Source of the DNA: JAQUOA01 sp037443785
GTDB lineage: Bacteria > Bacteroidota > Ignavibacteria > UBA10030 > UBA8401
Length of the DNA: 47,552 bases
Reading direction: 5' to 3'
NCBI GenBank assembly: GCA_037443785.1
Contig: JBBINR010000025.1
Coordinates: 1 to 47,552, forward strand
A model generated the notes under the pieces. That model did not search any database and was not told the DNA's origin. It saw only the letters and a list, made by a program, of their open reading frames with translations. How positions within the stretch are numbered: position 1 is the first letter of the stretch; every line of letters begins with the position of its first letter. Below are positions 1 through 8,497 of this stretch, piece after piece. The position numbers were made by a program, and so were the translations under genes.

Positions 1-202
1 TTTTCTTGCTCCCTCAAGAAAAGTAGGGATGACCTTTGGCAGAAGGGTCGATGCATTTGCTGGATCCCCGCTTACAATCCGCGGGGATGACAGAGACCCT
101 TGTTTATTCCGAACCGCGCATCAGTCCGAAATCATCAGCACGGTAAAAAAATGCTTGTCATTCCCGTCCCAAAGGATCCATGTTTTTCTTTGCGCTTCAG
201 CC
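1..202. repeat. Long direct repeat, copy A (left end cut by window)
   Basis: The first 125 bases match 357-481 exactly by eye; homology continues with a one-base indel and scattered substitutions to about 202. Inside lies a short inverted repeat, ATCCCCGC at 64-71 against GCGGGGAT at 81-88. A unit starting GAAATC at 128 partly recurs at 205. Copy B has 12-bp inverted-repeat arms at its left edge; here the left arm is truncated by the window, so the repeat probably extends further left. Short ORFs in it are repeat translations, not genes. Confidence 0.9.
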
Positions 203-251
203 GCGAAATCAGCGGAGTTGTGCGCTATGGCAAGTGACGAACGAGGCGATT

Positions 252-294
252 AAATACGTCGTCCGCTTGCTGCCGTATGGCAGATGACGTATTT
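252..294. repeat. Nested inverted repeat between the direct repeats
   Basis: Outer arms AAATACGTC and GACGTATTT (9 bp, perfect) enclose an inner stem CTGCC-gtat-GGCAG. There is no T-tract, so it is not an obvious terminator. It belongs to the spacer between the two long repeat copies. Confidence 0.65.
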
Positions 295-352
295 CGGAAC
301 GTGCGACACGGCGTTCGTCACGTGCGCTTTGATTTCGCAAGGAGTTCTTTTG

Positions 353-382
353 CTACTTTTCTTGCTCCCTCAAGAAAAGTAG
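353..382. repeat. 12-bp perfect inverted repeat at the edge of copy B
   Basis: Arms CTACTTTTCTTG (353-364) and CAAGAAAAGTAG (371-382) flank the loop ctccct. It marks the left boundary of copy B; the equivalent arm in copy A is partly outside the window. Confidence 0.8.
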
Positions 383-559
383 GGATGACCTTTGGCAGAA
401 GGGTCGATGCATTTGCTGGATCCCCGCTTACAATCCGCGGGGATGACAGAGACCCTTGTTTATTCCGAACCGCGCATCAGTCGCGAAATCATCAGCACGG
501 TAAAAAAACGTTTGTCATTCCCGTACCAAAGGATCCATGTTTTTCTTTGCGTGTCAGCC
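357..559. repeat. Long direct repeat, copy B
   Basis: Second copy of the repeat at 1-202, displaced by 356-357 bases. The ATCCCCGC/GCGGGGAT arms recur at 420-427 and 437-444. A sub-unit beginning GAAATC at 485 is repeated in diverged form from 561, so the repeat has internal tandem structure of about 76 bases. No transposase is nearby; it looks like a non-coding dispersed repeat. Confidence 0.9.
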
Positions 560-591
560 CGAAATCGTCGGCACAGTAAAAAACGTTTGTT

Positions 592-616
592 ATTCCCGCA
601 TGTCGTTGGCGGGAAT
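592..616. repeat. ATTCCCGC/GCGGGAAT inverted repeat
   Basis: Arms ATTCCCGC (592-599) and GCGGGAAT (609-616) around a 9-base loop. The wording resembles the dispersed CATTCCCGC...GCGGGAATCC type of intergenic repeat known from many genomes. Homologous half-elements sit at 64-88 and 420-444. Confidence 0.6.
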
Positions 617-670
617 CCATTAACCAATAATCCTCATCTCCGTTGCAACAGCACTCCCCTCTGCTTTTTT

Positions 671-707
671 AAAATAAAAAAGGGATGGACAACACATCCA
701 CCCCTTT
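671..707 (-). terminator. Rho-independent terminator closing the glucanase array
   Basis: Read on the minus strand, AAAGGGGTGGA and TCCATCCCTTT pair with one mismatch around a 7-base loop, followed by TTTTTTATTTT. It starts about 20 bases after the stop codon of the last gene of the array (728-3190), where transcription of the 17-gene run should end. Confidence 0.8.
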
Positions 708-727
708 AGAGCAATGACACTGGTGTA

Positions 728-3190
728 TTACTGTATCGCCGCTTTCAGCGGAACATTGTTCGACGACGTCCCGACCAAAATCGTATAACCGCCTTTTGAT
801 TTCATCCACATATTTTTCACATCGTCGTAATACTCGAACGATGACCGGTTGAGCCGCAGGGTAACGCTCTTTTGCTCTCCGGCATTGAGCGAAACTTTTG
901 CAAACGCTTTCAATTCCTTTTCGGGACGAACCAGAGCGGGCTTGTTATCTTTCACATACAGCTGAACAACTTCGGCTCCCGCCGCCGTGCCGGTATTCTT
1001 CACATTCACCGTCACGTCATACATGTCGTTTTTCTTTTTCTGCACTTTCACACCGGAGAGGGCAAATGTCGTGTAGCTCAATCCATAACCGAACGGAAAC
1101 ATCGGTTCGACTTTTTTCGAATCGAAATAGCGGTAACCGACCATGATTCCCTCTTTGTATTCGACGTCGCCGTTTGCGCCGGGAAAATTTCCGTACGCAG
1201 GATAATCTTCCCACCGCTTGGCAATGGTGAACGGCAGTTTGCCCGAAGGATTGACCGCACCGCTCAACACGTCGGTGATTGCTTGAGTCCCTTCCTGTCC
1301 GGGAAAGAATGCCCAGACCAAGGCTTTCACATTGTTGATCCACGGCTCCGGTGTAATTTCAGCGCCGGCATTCAGCACAACAATAATATTCGGATTGACC
1401 TTAGCAATTTCGCTGATGAGCGTGATTTGACTTTCCGGAAGCTCGATCGATGGCCGGTCGAATCCTTCGGATTCCTGATACCCCGAATTGCCGATGAACA
1501 GTAAAACGAGATCGCTCTCTTTGGCAGCGCGCACGGCATCGGTCAATTCATTTTCATTCGGTTTTGTCCAGCCGAGATGCACAACGGCACCGCCGCCGTT
1601 CTCATAGTATTCAACGGTGATGTCATAATATTTTCCCGCTTCCAAATTCACTTTTGCCATACGCGCTTCAACGGCGTGATCGCTCCAATGATCGATGATC
1701 AATTTTCCGTCGAGATAAACGCGGATACCGTCGTCGCTGGCAGACGTAAGTTCATAACTTCCTGAAATGGCAGGCTTCAATTTTCCCGTCCATCGTGCAG
1801 AAAAATTATCGATGCCGATTTCTTTGGCGGGAGATCCGTCATCCCATTGAAAATCGATCGCCGAATCGATGCGGCGGAGAGCAGGTTCACCCGTTAATTC
1901 TTTGTTGGTAAAATATTCTGCCTTCAACCCATGTTCATTCGTGGAATCGTTCAGGAAGAAAAATTCCGGCGTGATCGGCGGGACATCGCCGAGCAAACGC
2001 GCGCCGACAGCAAAATTCACTTTCACCTTTGCCCCGAACATTTTCTTCACGCCATCCAGCGGCGATTCTCCGGAAGCGGGAACAACTTGCGAACTTCCTC
2101 CGCCTCCCGCCCGCAAGACATCGGCATTCGGCCCGATGACCGCAACGGATTTATACGACGACACATTCAACGGAAGAAGAGCGTTCTGATTTTTGAGCAG
2201 GACAATTCCTGAACGCGCAACGTCGAGGGCAACGGCGCGTTGTTCCGGTGCGTTGGCAGCGGGTTTGTCCGTGTGCCTTTCGAAATATCCCATGCGAAAC
2301 ATCACGCGGAGCATCCGTTTGATCTTATCGTCGATTGTTGCTTCTTTCACTTTTCCCTCCTTGACCAGCGGAAGTAATTTTTCTTTCGTCAGAAAATCTC
2401 CTCCCGGCATTTCAAGATCGAGCCCGTAAGCGGCAACACCTTCCGTGCTGTGCACCGCGCCCCAATCGGACATCACAAGTCCGTCGAACTTCCATTCATC
2501 TTTTAAAACTTTGTTCAAGAGCATTTCATTTTCGCTGCAGTACGGACCGTTCAATTTGTTGTACGCGCACATTATCGCCTGCGTTTGTGCCTCCTGCACT
2601 GCCGCTTTGAATGCGGGAAAATAAATTTCATACAGCGCACGCGTATCAACTTTTGCGTTGATCGTCATCCGGTCGGTTTCCTGATTGTTGACGGCAAAAT
2701 GTTTTGTCGTTGCAACAACACCTTCGCTCTGCACTCCCTTCACGTATGAAACAGCCATGCGTGAGGCAAGGAACGGATCCTCGCCGTAGCTTTCGAAATT
2801 TCTTCCCCCTTGCGGCGTCCGATTGATGTTCACACACGGACCGAGAATCGTATTGCGCTCTTTTGCCTTCGTTTCTCGCCCAATCGCCATTCCATATCGA
2901 TACGCAAGCGATGTATCAAATGTTGCCGCAAGCATGATCGCCGAGGGGAAGGCAACGGATTTTTCCCAGCGAACCCCGACCGGGCCGTCGGTCATTTTTA
3001 ATTCGGGAATTCCCAAACGCTCGTTTGGTTTCGAGGCAAACCCTGTTCCGCTGAGCATGTCGACCTTTTCTTCCAGCGTCATCTGTTTGAGAAGATCATT
3101 GACACGATCCTCCAATGGTGTTTTGGGATCTTTGTAGGATTGTCCATGCACCATCAGTGTGCAAAGAAGAATTGCAAAGAGTGATTTCAT
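728..3190 (-). CDS. GH3 beta-glucosidase with PA14 insert
   Basis: Family 3 glycoside hydrolase that releases glucose from the non-reducing ends of beta-glucan oligosaccharides. A signal peptide covers about residues 1-17. The barrel carries KHF (163-165) and the nucleophile motif MSDWGA with Asp242. The second domain is interrupted by a PA14 module (about 420-545), as in PA14-containing beta-glucosidases where the insert shapes substrate choice. SEGFDR at about 574-579 is the likely acid/base loop, and a fibronectin-III-like domain ends the protein. There is no T9SS tail, so a periplasmic location is likely. The ATG has an AAGGA Shine-Dalgarno. Last gene of the array, followed by the terminator at 671-707. 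Exact linkage preference cannot be read from sequence. Confidence 0.95.
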   Translation of the reverse strand: MKSLFAILLCTLMVHGQSYKDPKTPLEDRVNDLLKQMTLEEKVDMLSGTGFASKPNERLGIPELKMTDGPVGVRWEKSVAFPSAIMLAATFDTSLAYRYGMAIGRETKAKERNTILGPCVNINRTPQGGRNFESYGEDPFLASRMAVSYVKGVQSEGVVATTKHFAVNNQETDRMTINAKVDTRALYEIYFPAFKAAVQEAQTQAIMCAYNKLNGPYCSENEMLLNKVLKDEWKFDGLVMSDWGAVHSTEGVAAYGLDLEMPGGDFLTKEKLLPLVKEGKVKEATIDDKIKRMLRVMFRMGYFERHTDKPAANAPEQRAVALDVARSGIVLLKNQNALLPLNVSSYKSVAVIGPNADVLRAGGGGSSQVVPASGESPLDGVKKMFGAKVKVNFAVGARLLGDVPPITPEFFFLNDSTNEHGLKAEYFTNKELTGEPALRRIDSAIDFQWDDGSPAKEIGIDNFSARWTGKLKPAISGSYELTSASDDGIRVYLDGKLIIDHWSDHAVEARMAKVNLEAGKYYDITVEYYENGGGAVVHLGWTKPNENELTDAVRAAKESDLVLLFIGNSGYQESEGFDRPSIELPESQITLISEIAKVNPNIIVVLNAGAEITPEPWINNVKALVWAFFPGQEGTQAITDVLSGAVNPSGKLPFTIAKRWEDYPAYGNFPGANGDVEYKEGIMVGYRYFDSKKVEPMFPFGYGLSYTTFALSGVKVQKKKNDMYDVTVNVKNTGTAAGAEVVQLYVKDNKPALVRPEKELKAFAKVSLNAGEQKSVTLRLNRSSFEYYDDVKNMWMKSKGGYTILVGTSSNNVPLKAAIQ

Positions 3191-3253
3191 AGCTGTCTTT
3201 CCTTTAAGTTTTAGATGTTTGATACAAAAACGTTATCCGATTTCACTATGTCG

Positions 3254-6200
3254 TTATTTAATAAGAACAAGTTTTTTTGTTTGACGAAAATTGCCCGCCC
3301 GCAGCGTGTAATAATATACGCCCGAAGAAAGTTTTGATCCGTTCAGCATTATCGAATAATACCCTGCTTCTTTCACTTCATTGACCAGTGTTGCAATGTC
3401 TCTGCCGGCCGCATCGTAAATTTTTAAAGAGACATGGTTCGCCGTTGGCACCTGATACGTGATCACCGTCGTCGGATTAAACGGATTCGGATAATTTTGA
3501 GACAATGCATACTCTTTTGGAATTTTCGGATTCCCGTTGGAATTGACATCGGTTGTTTCTTTGCTGTGAACGACAATCTCAAACAGCGAATATCCCCACT
3601 GCGTTGCGCGCTGTGTGCCGTAAATTTTTATGTACCTTCCCTGCTCCGTCGTCACAATGGTGTCAATGCCGCCGTTGCCGGCGTTTTCGGCAAAGATCGT
3701 TTTGAACACGACATTGTCATTCGACAGCTGAACTGTGTAAGCTTTGGCATACGCTGTTTCCCAGTATAACAAAATTTCTGCAAGAGTGTACATCGATCCA
3801 AGATCGACGACAATCGACTGCGGATCGCTGAAGGCAGAGCTCCACCGGGTAGAAAAATTTCCATCGACCGCCTTTTCACCTTCCAGTCCTGCACCTTCTA
3901 CCGAGGAAACGGCGACTGTTTTATTCAACGCACAATTGACCGCCGGCGCAGCATACACGGTCAGCACTGACGTTTTTGTATTGTTCGTTTCAACACACTC
4001 GTCAACGGCATTGTCAGGATCGACTGCCGCACTGATGGAATATGTCGCAATCGAATCGGCATTCCAAAGATTTGTTCCGCCCGGCCCGTCATCGGCTTCA
4101 ATCAGCGCCATGCCGCCGGAAGGGATTGATGTTGCGTAATGCAGCGCGAGCGCAGCTTCTTTCCCATTCACGCTGAATGATAGTGTAATCGGTGTTCCTG
4201 CCGCCGTCGGTCCCGTTCCTTGATTTTTCACAAGCGCCGCAAATGTCACTTTCTGTCCTTTGACCGGGTACGGCGGAATCGTTTTGACGTTCGTAATGCG
4301 AAGATCCGGTTTTTTTACGCCGCTGTTGACCGTGAATGTTCCCGTCAAGGGCAAACTGTCCGATGAAGTCCCGACAGAAATAATTTTTTCTCCCGGCTCA
4401 ACGTTATACATGTGCGATGTTTCATTGAAATAATACAGCTCGTCATTTGTCATGGTGAATGTAGCAGTTTTTGTTTCACCCGGCATCAAGGCAAGGCGTG
4501 TAAATCCTTTAAGCTCTTTCACCGGCATTGCGACTGCTGCGTTGGCGTGCGACAGATACAGTTGAACGATTTCTTCGCCGGAGCGGCTTCCCGTATTTTT
4601 TACATCGACGCTGATTGAAATCGGCGATCCATACGCCGCCGATTGCGGAGTAATGACAAGATTACTGTACTCGAATGTCGTATAGCTTAATCCTTTTCCG
4701 AACGCAAATTGAACCGGATATTTCATTTCATCAAACCAGCGATATCCGCCGCCAAACCCGGCGTTGATATTATCGTCCCAGGTCGGCAAAAGCCCGCTCG
4801 TCATCGGCATAGTCACGGGAAGTTTTCCGCTCGGAGTAACATCGCCAAAGACAATATCGGCTAAGGCATTTCCTGCCTCTTGACCGGGATAGAATGCATA
4901 GAGCAATCCTTTCATTGAGTGTAGAGAACTATACAATCCGCAAATTCCGCCGCTGTAGATGACAACAATCAGTTTCTTGTTTGCTTGTGCCAATGCGTTG
5001 ATGAGCATTTGCTGTTTTTCGGGAAGATTGATCGAACTCCCGATACGATCATACCCTTCACCCTCCTGACTTGGATCGAGTCCGCCGACAAAGATGACAA
5101 CGTCGGCCGATGATGCAGCAGCGCGCGCCGCTGAAAAACCGCTCGTGTCATTACTATTGATGTCGCATCCTTTCACGTACGAAATTTTACCCGCCCCGAC
5201 CTTTGATTCGATTCCTTGCTTCGGACTTACCGCATAAAACGGAGTGACGTACGCGCTTCCACTGCCGTCAATTTGGGCAACGGCAGCACTTGGCCCAATG
5301 AGCGCAATTTTTGAAATTGAATCTTTTGAAAGAGGGAGAATGTTCCCTTCATTTTTCAACAGCACAATTGATTTTCTTGCCGCTTCTAAACAAAGTTGTT
5401 GATGCGCAAGGCAGTTCACATCATTCGGATTCCCCTCCAGCTGGTAATCCAGCATTCCGGCAAGCAGTTTTGTTCTGAGCACGCGCCGCACTGCCTGATT
5501 GATCGTCGCCTCGCTAACCAGTCCGGTCGAAACGAGCGCCGGCAAGTGTTGTTCATACAGCGTCGAACCCATTTCCACATCGCAACCCGCTTCAATGGCT
5601 CTTTCGGTCTCCCAAATCGATCCCCAATCCGAAACGACATAAAACGGAAATCCCCACTCGTCCCGCAAGATTGTCGTCAGCAATGTCGGATTCTCCGCGC
5701 ATTTTTCCCCGTTGATGAGATTGTACGCGTTCATCACGCACAGTGCGCCCCCCTCCTGAACCGCTGTCCGAAATGTCAATCCGTTTGTTTCTGTCAGCAT
5801 CCGCCGTGAGGCGATGATATTATTTTCTGTCCGCCCATTCTCGCGATGATTGACATTAAAATGTTTGATTGTGGCAATCGCGGGCGTGGATTGGATTCCT
5901 TTTGTTACTGCCGTGGTCGTCTGGGCATCAAGATAGGGATCTTCACCGCCGGTCTCAGCACTGCGGCCGTTGCGCGGATCACGATCAAGATCGAGACACG
6001 GTCCGAGCGCTTGATGTTTTCCTTTGCTGCGAAATTCTTTTCCCATCGCAGCGCCAATACGATACGCCGCATCAACATCCCACATCGCCGCCATGCCAAT
6101 GCCCACGGGAAAACTTGTCGCTTGGCCGTCACGAACTCCATGAGGGCCGTCCGCCATACGAAAACCGGGAATTTTCAACCGCGTATTATCGGTTGTATTC

Positions 6201-6352
6201 ATCGACCCTTGTTGATGGAGCTGCAGAATTTTTTCTTCCATTGTCATTTGATTGAGAATGGAGGTAATGCGGTCTTCAACGGTTTGAATTTGCGCAGACG
6301 CCGCCTGGACAAACATCACTGCTGAAATTAAAATACCAAAATGATTTTTCAC
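3254..6352 (-). CDS. Secreted multidomain GH3 beta-glucosidase (GH3-CARDB-F5/8C-T9SS tail)
   Basis: GH3 enzyme of 1032 residues. The signal peptide is about 1-20. The catalytic barrel has TIKHFN and SDWGS with nucleophile Asp242; the acid/base loop QEGEGYDR is near 429-436. After the C-terminal Fn3-like domain comes a CARDB-type beta-sandwich (about 690-800), then an F5/8 type C (discoidin-like) module (about 805-930) with LNKTVAVSS and DGNFSTRWSS, a probable glycan-binding domain. The last 80 residues are a T9SS type A tail starting at NYPNPFNPTT, predicting surface display. The start codon is GTG at 6352; the residues after it form a convincing signal peptide. It has the same catalytic family as its neighbour at 728-3190 but different accessory domains and location. 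Confidence 0.95.
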   Translation of the reverse strand: MKNHFGILISAVMFVQAASAQIQTVEDRITSILNQMTMEEKILQLHQQGSMNTTDNTRLKIPGFRMADGPHGVRDGQATSFPVGIGMAAMWDVDAAYRIGAAMGKEFRSKGKHQALGPCLDLDRDPRNGRSAETGGEDPYLDAQTTTAVTKGIQSTPAIATIKHFNVNHRENGRTENNIIASRRMLTETNGLTFRTAVQEGGALCVMNAYNLINGEKCAENPTLLTTILRDEWGFPFYVVSDWGSIWETERAIEAGCDVEMGSTLYEQHLPALVSTGLVSEATINQAVRRVLRTKLLAGMLDYQLEGNPNDVNCLAHQQLCLEAARKSIVLLKNEGNILPLSKDSISKIALIGPSAAVAQIDGSGSAYVTPFYAVSPKQGIESKVGAGKISYVKGCDINSNDTSGFSAARAAASSADVVIFVGGLDPSQEGEGYDRIGSSINLPEKQQMLINALAQANKKLIVVIYSGGICGLYSSLHSMKGLLYAFYPGQEAGNALADIVFGDVTPSGKLPVTMPMTSGLLPTWDDNINAGFGGGYRWFDEMKYPVQFAFGKGLSYTTFEYSNLVITPQSAAYGSPISISVDVKNTGSRSGEEIVQLYLSHANAAVAMPVKELKGFTRLALMPGETKTATFTMTNDELYYFNETSHMYNVEPGEKIISVGTSSDSLPLTGTFTVNSGVKKPDLRITNVKTIPPYPVKGQKVTFAALVKNQGTGPTAAGTPITLSFSVNGKEAALALHYATSIPSGGMALIEADDGPGGTNLWNADSIATYSISAAVDPDNAVDECVETNNTKTSVLTVYAAPAVNCALNKTVAVSSVEGAGLEGEKAVDGNFSTRWSSAFSDPQSIVVDLGSMYTLAEILLYWETAYAKAYTVQLSNDNVVFKTIFAENAGNGGIDTIVTTEQGRYIKIYGTQRATQWGYSLFEIVVHSKETTDVNSNGNPKIPKEYALSQNYPNPFNPTTVITYQVPTANHVSLKIYDAAGRDIATLVNEVKEAGYYSIMLNGSKLSSGVYYYTLRAGNFRQTKKLVLIK

Positions 6353-6488
6353 GATTATTATTCTCTTCTTCTCAATATGATTACGGATTCACAGAGTGTC
6401 TGTCGGAACAAACACCGTCAAAGGAAGATTGCTTCGCTCACGGCGTTCGCCTGCAGTGACAAGTATTTTTATTTTTTTCTTTCGAACG

Positions 6489-8480
6489 CTACTTCAGCAC
6501 GACAAGCTTGCGCGTCTGTACAAAGCTTCCGGCGCGTAACGTATAAAAATAAACACCGGATGAAAGCCCGGCAGCATCGAAATTGACCGAATACCTTCCG
6601 GCGGATTTTTGGCCGTTCACCAATGTCGCCGCTTCTCTTCCGGCCATATCGTACACTTTTATTGAAACATGAACTGCCGCCGGCAATTGATACCTGATCA
6701 CCGTCGCCGGATTAAACGGATTAGGAAAATTTTGCTCAAGAGCGTATTCCATCGGTACTTTGGGTTGTGCGGCAACCGATAACGGTCCGGTGTACATCAC
6801 ATCAAGAAAATTCAAGTTGAATCCGCCGAAAAACATATTCACGCGCACTTTGTGAATTCCGGCAGTAAGTTCAACATCTCCGGCATGTTGTGATTGCCAG
6901 GTCTGCCACCCTCCGGTGAAAGGAATTGAAACCAGCATCTGGTCTTGAGTATCCCATTTCAGGCCGATATATCCTCCCTCAACAGCGGCGGCAAAACGGA
7001 GTGTTATCGCATACGTTCCGCTTTGCTGGACATTCACGGTATACAAAAGAAATTCTCCCGATTCTGTCCAGCCGACATCATACCCATTGGTTATTCCATC
7101 GGCGCACTTCTCGATATCGACTCCGTCGTTTCGATAGGTCCATCCGTTGTTCCAGCTGGTATTTCCAATGTTTTGATAATCGGCGTCATTATACGCGACC
7201 AGAATTTTGCCGAGATCGTAGTTCGAGAAAAATATTCTTCCCGGAATCACGTTCGCACCAAATGGTTTAGAGGAATTATCGTAGGGCTGACGCATCATGG
7301 CATCGATATAATCGGGATGAAATACGCAATTCTCTAATTTCAATCCCTCGGCCATTGCCATCAATCCCTTCAGTGCATTCTCAACCGACGGCTTGCTTGC
7401 TTCGCCCTGCCAGTATTTTAGAAGGGCATCGTATTCGGGGGTTATTGGGACCGTCAGAGGGCCAGCGACAGTTTCAAATTTTTTCAGCGTCCACCACGAC
7501 CAGCCGATGCCGTTTTCTTCCATCAAGGAAATACAATCCGTGAACCAAGCATTTGAATTTTCGCCCGATTCTCCCAGCCAGAGCGGATGCTGCGTTGAGT
7601 TCCGAAGATTGATGTACGAGCTCATCGATCCGGCATCATTGGCATTTCCATACTTATGAAAACTGTACACCAAATTTTTATCCCACGCGGGTGTTAATCC
7701 CGTAAAATCCGTGGCGTACCAATTCCCCTCGATGAAAATAATATGCGTCGTATCGACAGAGCGAATCGAATCCGTAATCATGACATACAGATCGCGAAGC
7801 GGTTTATTCTCCGGAGGAAGATTCCACGCAGGTTCGTTGAGCAGATCGTAGCCGCCCATCCACGGCGCATTCTTGTAACGGCCGGCAAGCTTTTTCCATA
7901 ACGCCGCAGTCATCCCTTTATTTTTTTCGCTTTCCCAGAGCAGCGGATTTGCCGGATTATAATCGGAGATATTGTTTGCACTTTGTCCGCCAGGTGCCGC
8001 ATGAAGGTCGAGAATAACATAGATTTTATTCTCCCCGCACCACTGCAGAACGCTGTCGACGATTACAAAGCCATCGTCCTTCCATTCGTAGCCGGCCGGC
8101 GTCGACGACATGAAAAACTCATAATGCAAGACCAGCCGAATGGAATTGAATCCCCATTTCGATAATTGCTCGGCATCTTTTCTTGTAAAAAAATTTTTGC
8201 GATACGTCGTCCAGAATGAATCGGCATTTTGTTCGCCGACAACGTCGATGACCTTGTTTTTCATTTGCCAAAAAGCGGCGGCAAATTTTTCCGTATGCAG
8301 CATGTATCCTTCGGGAAGAAGCCATCCGCCAATCCCCATTCCGCGAAGGATAACTTCTTGTCCTTTGTCATCGACGATGGATGTTCCCGATACTTTCAGG
8401 AATCCGTCGGCATGCAGCAGTGTAACCACAAACGCTGTTGCAATGACAAAAGGCATTACAGGATATTTCTTTATTGTCAT
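6489..8480 (-). CDS. Secreted GH5 beta-glucanase with CBM6 and T9SS tail (copy 1)
   Basis: Clan GH-A glucanase resembling exo-beta-1,3-glucanase/cellulase members of GH5. A signal peptide is followed by the LRGMGIGGWLLPEGYM stretch typical of this group. Acid/base Glu216 lies in YDLLNEP and nucleophile Glu304 in WLGESGEN. A CBM6-type beta-sandwich (about 430-570) shows NDGVDIEKC and LLYTVNVQQSGTYAI. The tail from NFPNPFNPAT to the end is a T9SS type A sorting domain, so it should be a cell-surface enzyme. It shares its full architecture with the gene at 16627-18606, with long identical stretches around the active site; the two are paralogues in one locus. Confidence 0.93.
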   Translation of the reverse strand: MTIKKYPVMPFVIATAFVVTLLHADGFLKVSGTSIVDDKGQEVILRGMGIGGWLLPEGYMLHTEKFAAAFWQMKNKVIDVVGEQNADSFWTTYRKNFFTRKDAEQLSKWGFNSIRLVLHYEFFMSSTPAGYEWKDDGFVIVDSVLQWCGENKIYVILDLHAAPGGQSANNISDYNPANPLLWESEKNKGMTAALWKKLAGRYKNAPWMGGYDLLNEPAWNLPPENKPLRDLYVMITDSIRSVDTTHIIFIEGNWYATDFTGLTPAWDKNLVYSFHKYGNANDAGSMSSYINLRNSTQHPLWLGESGENSNAWFTDCISLMEENGIGWSWWTLKKFETVAGPLTVPITPEYDALLKYWQGEASKPSVENALKGLMAMAEGLKLENCVFHPDYIDAMMRQPYDNSSKPFGANVIPGRIFFSNYDLGKILVAYNDADYQNIGNTSWNNGWTYRNDGVDIEKCADGITNGYDVGWTESGEFLLYTVNVQQSGTYAITLRFAAAVEGGYIGLKWDTQDQMLVSIPFTGGWQTWQSQHAGDVELTAGIHKVRVNMFFGGFNLNFLDVMYTGPLSVAAQPKVPMEYALEQNFPNPFNPATVIRYQLPAAVHVSIKVYDMAGREAATLVNGQKSAGRYSVNFDAAGLSSGVYFYTLRAGSFVQTRKLVVLK

Positions 8481-8497
8481 GACGTCACACGGCTTCG

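Noticed and set aside
1..616. CRISPR-like array
   Set aside because: Only two to three diverged repeat units of unequal length, with no regular spacers and no cas genes.
29..709. Three short plus-strand ORFs (74, 100 and 105 residues) in the left gene-free region
   Set aside because: They are translations of the two direct-repeat copies and share the same peptide only because the DNA is repeated; no ribosome site and no known family.
6425..6465. GC-rich imperfect hairpin (CTCACGGCGTTCGCC, then GTGA) between a GH5 and a GH3 gene
   Set aside because: Resembles remnants of dispersed intergenic repeats, but stem pairing is poor and no second copy was found in the window.
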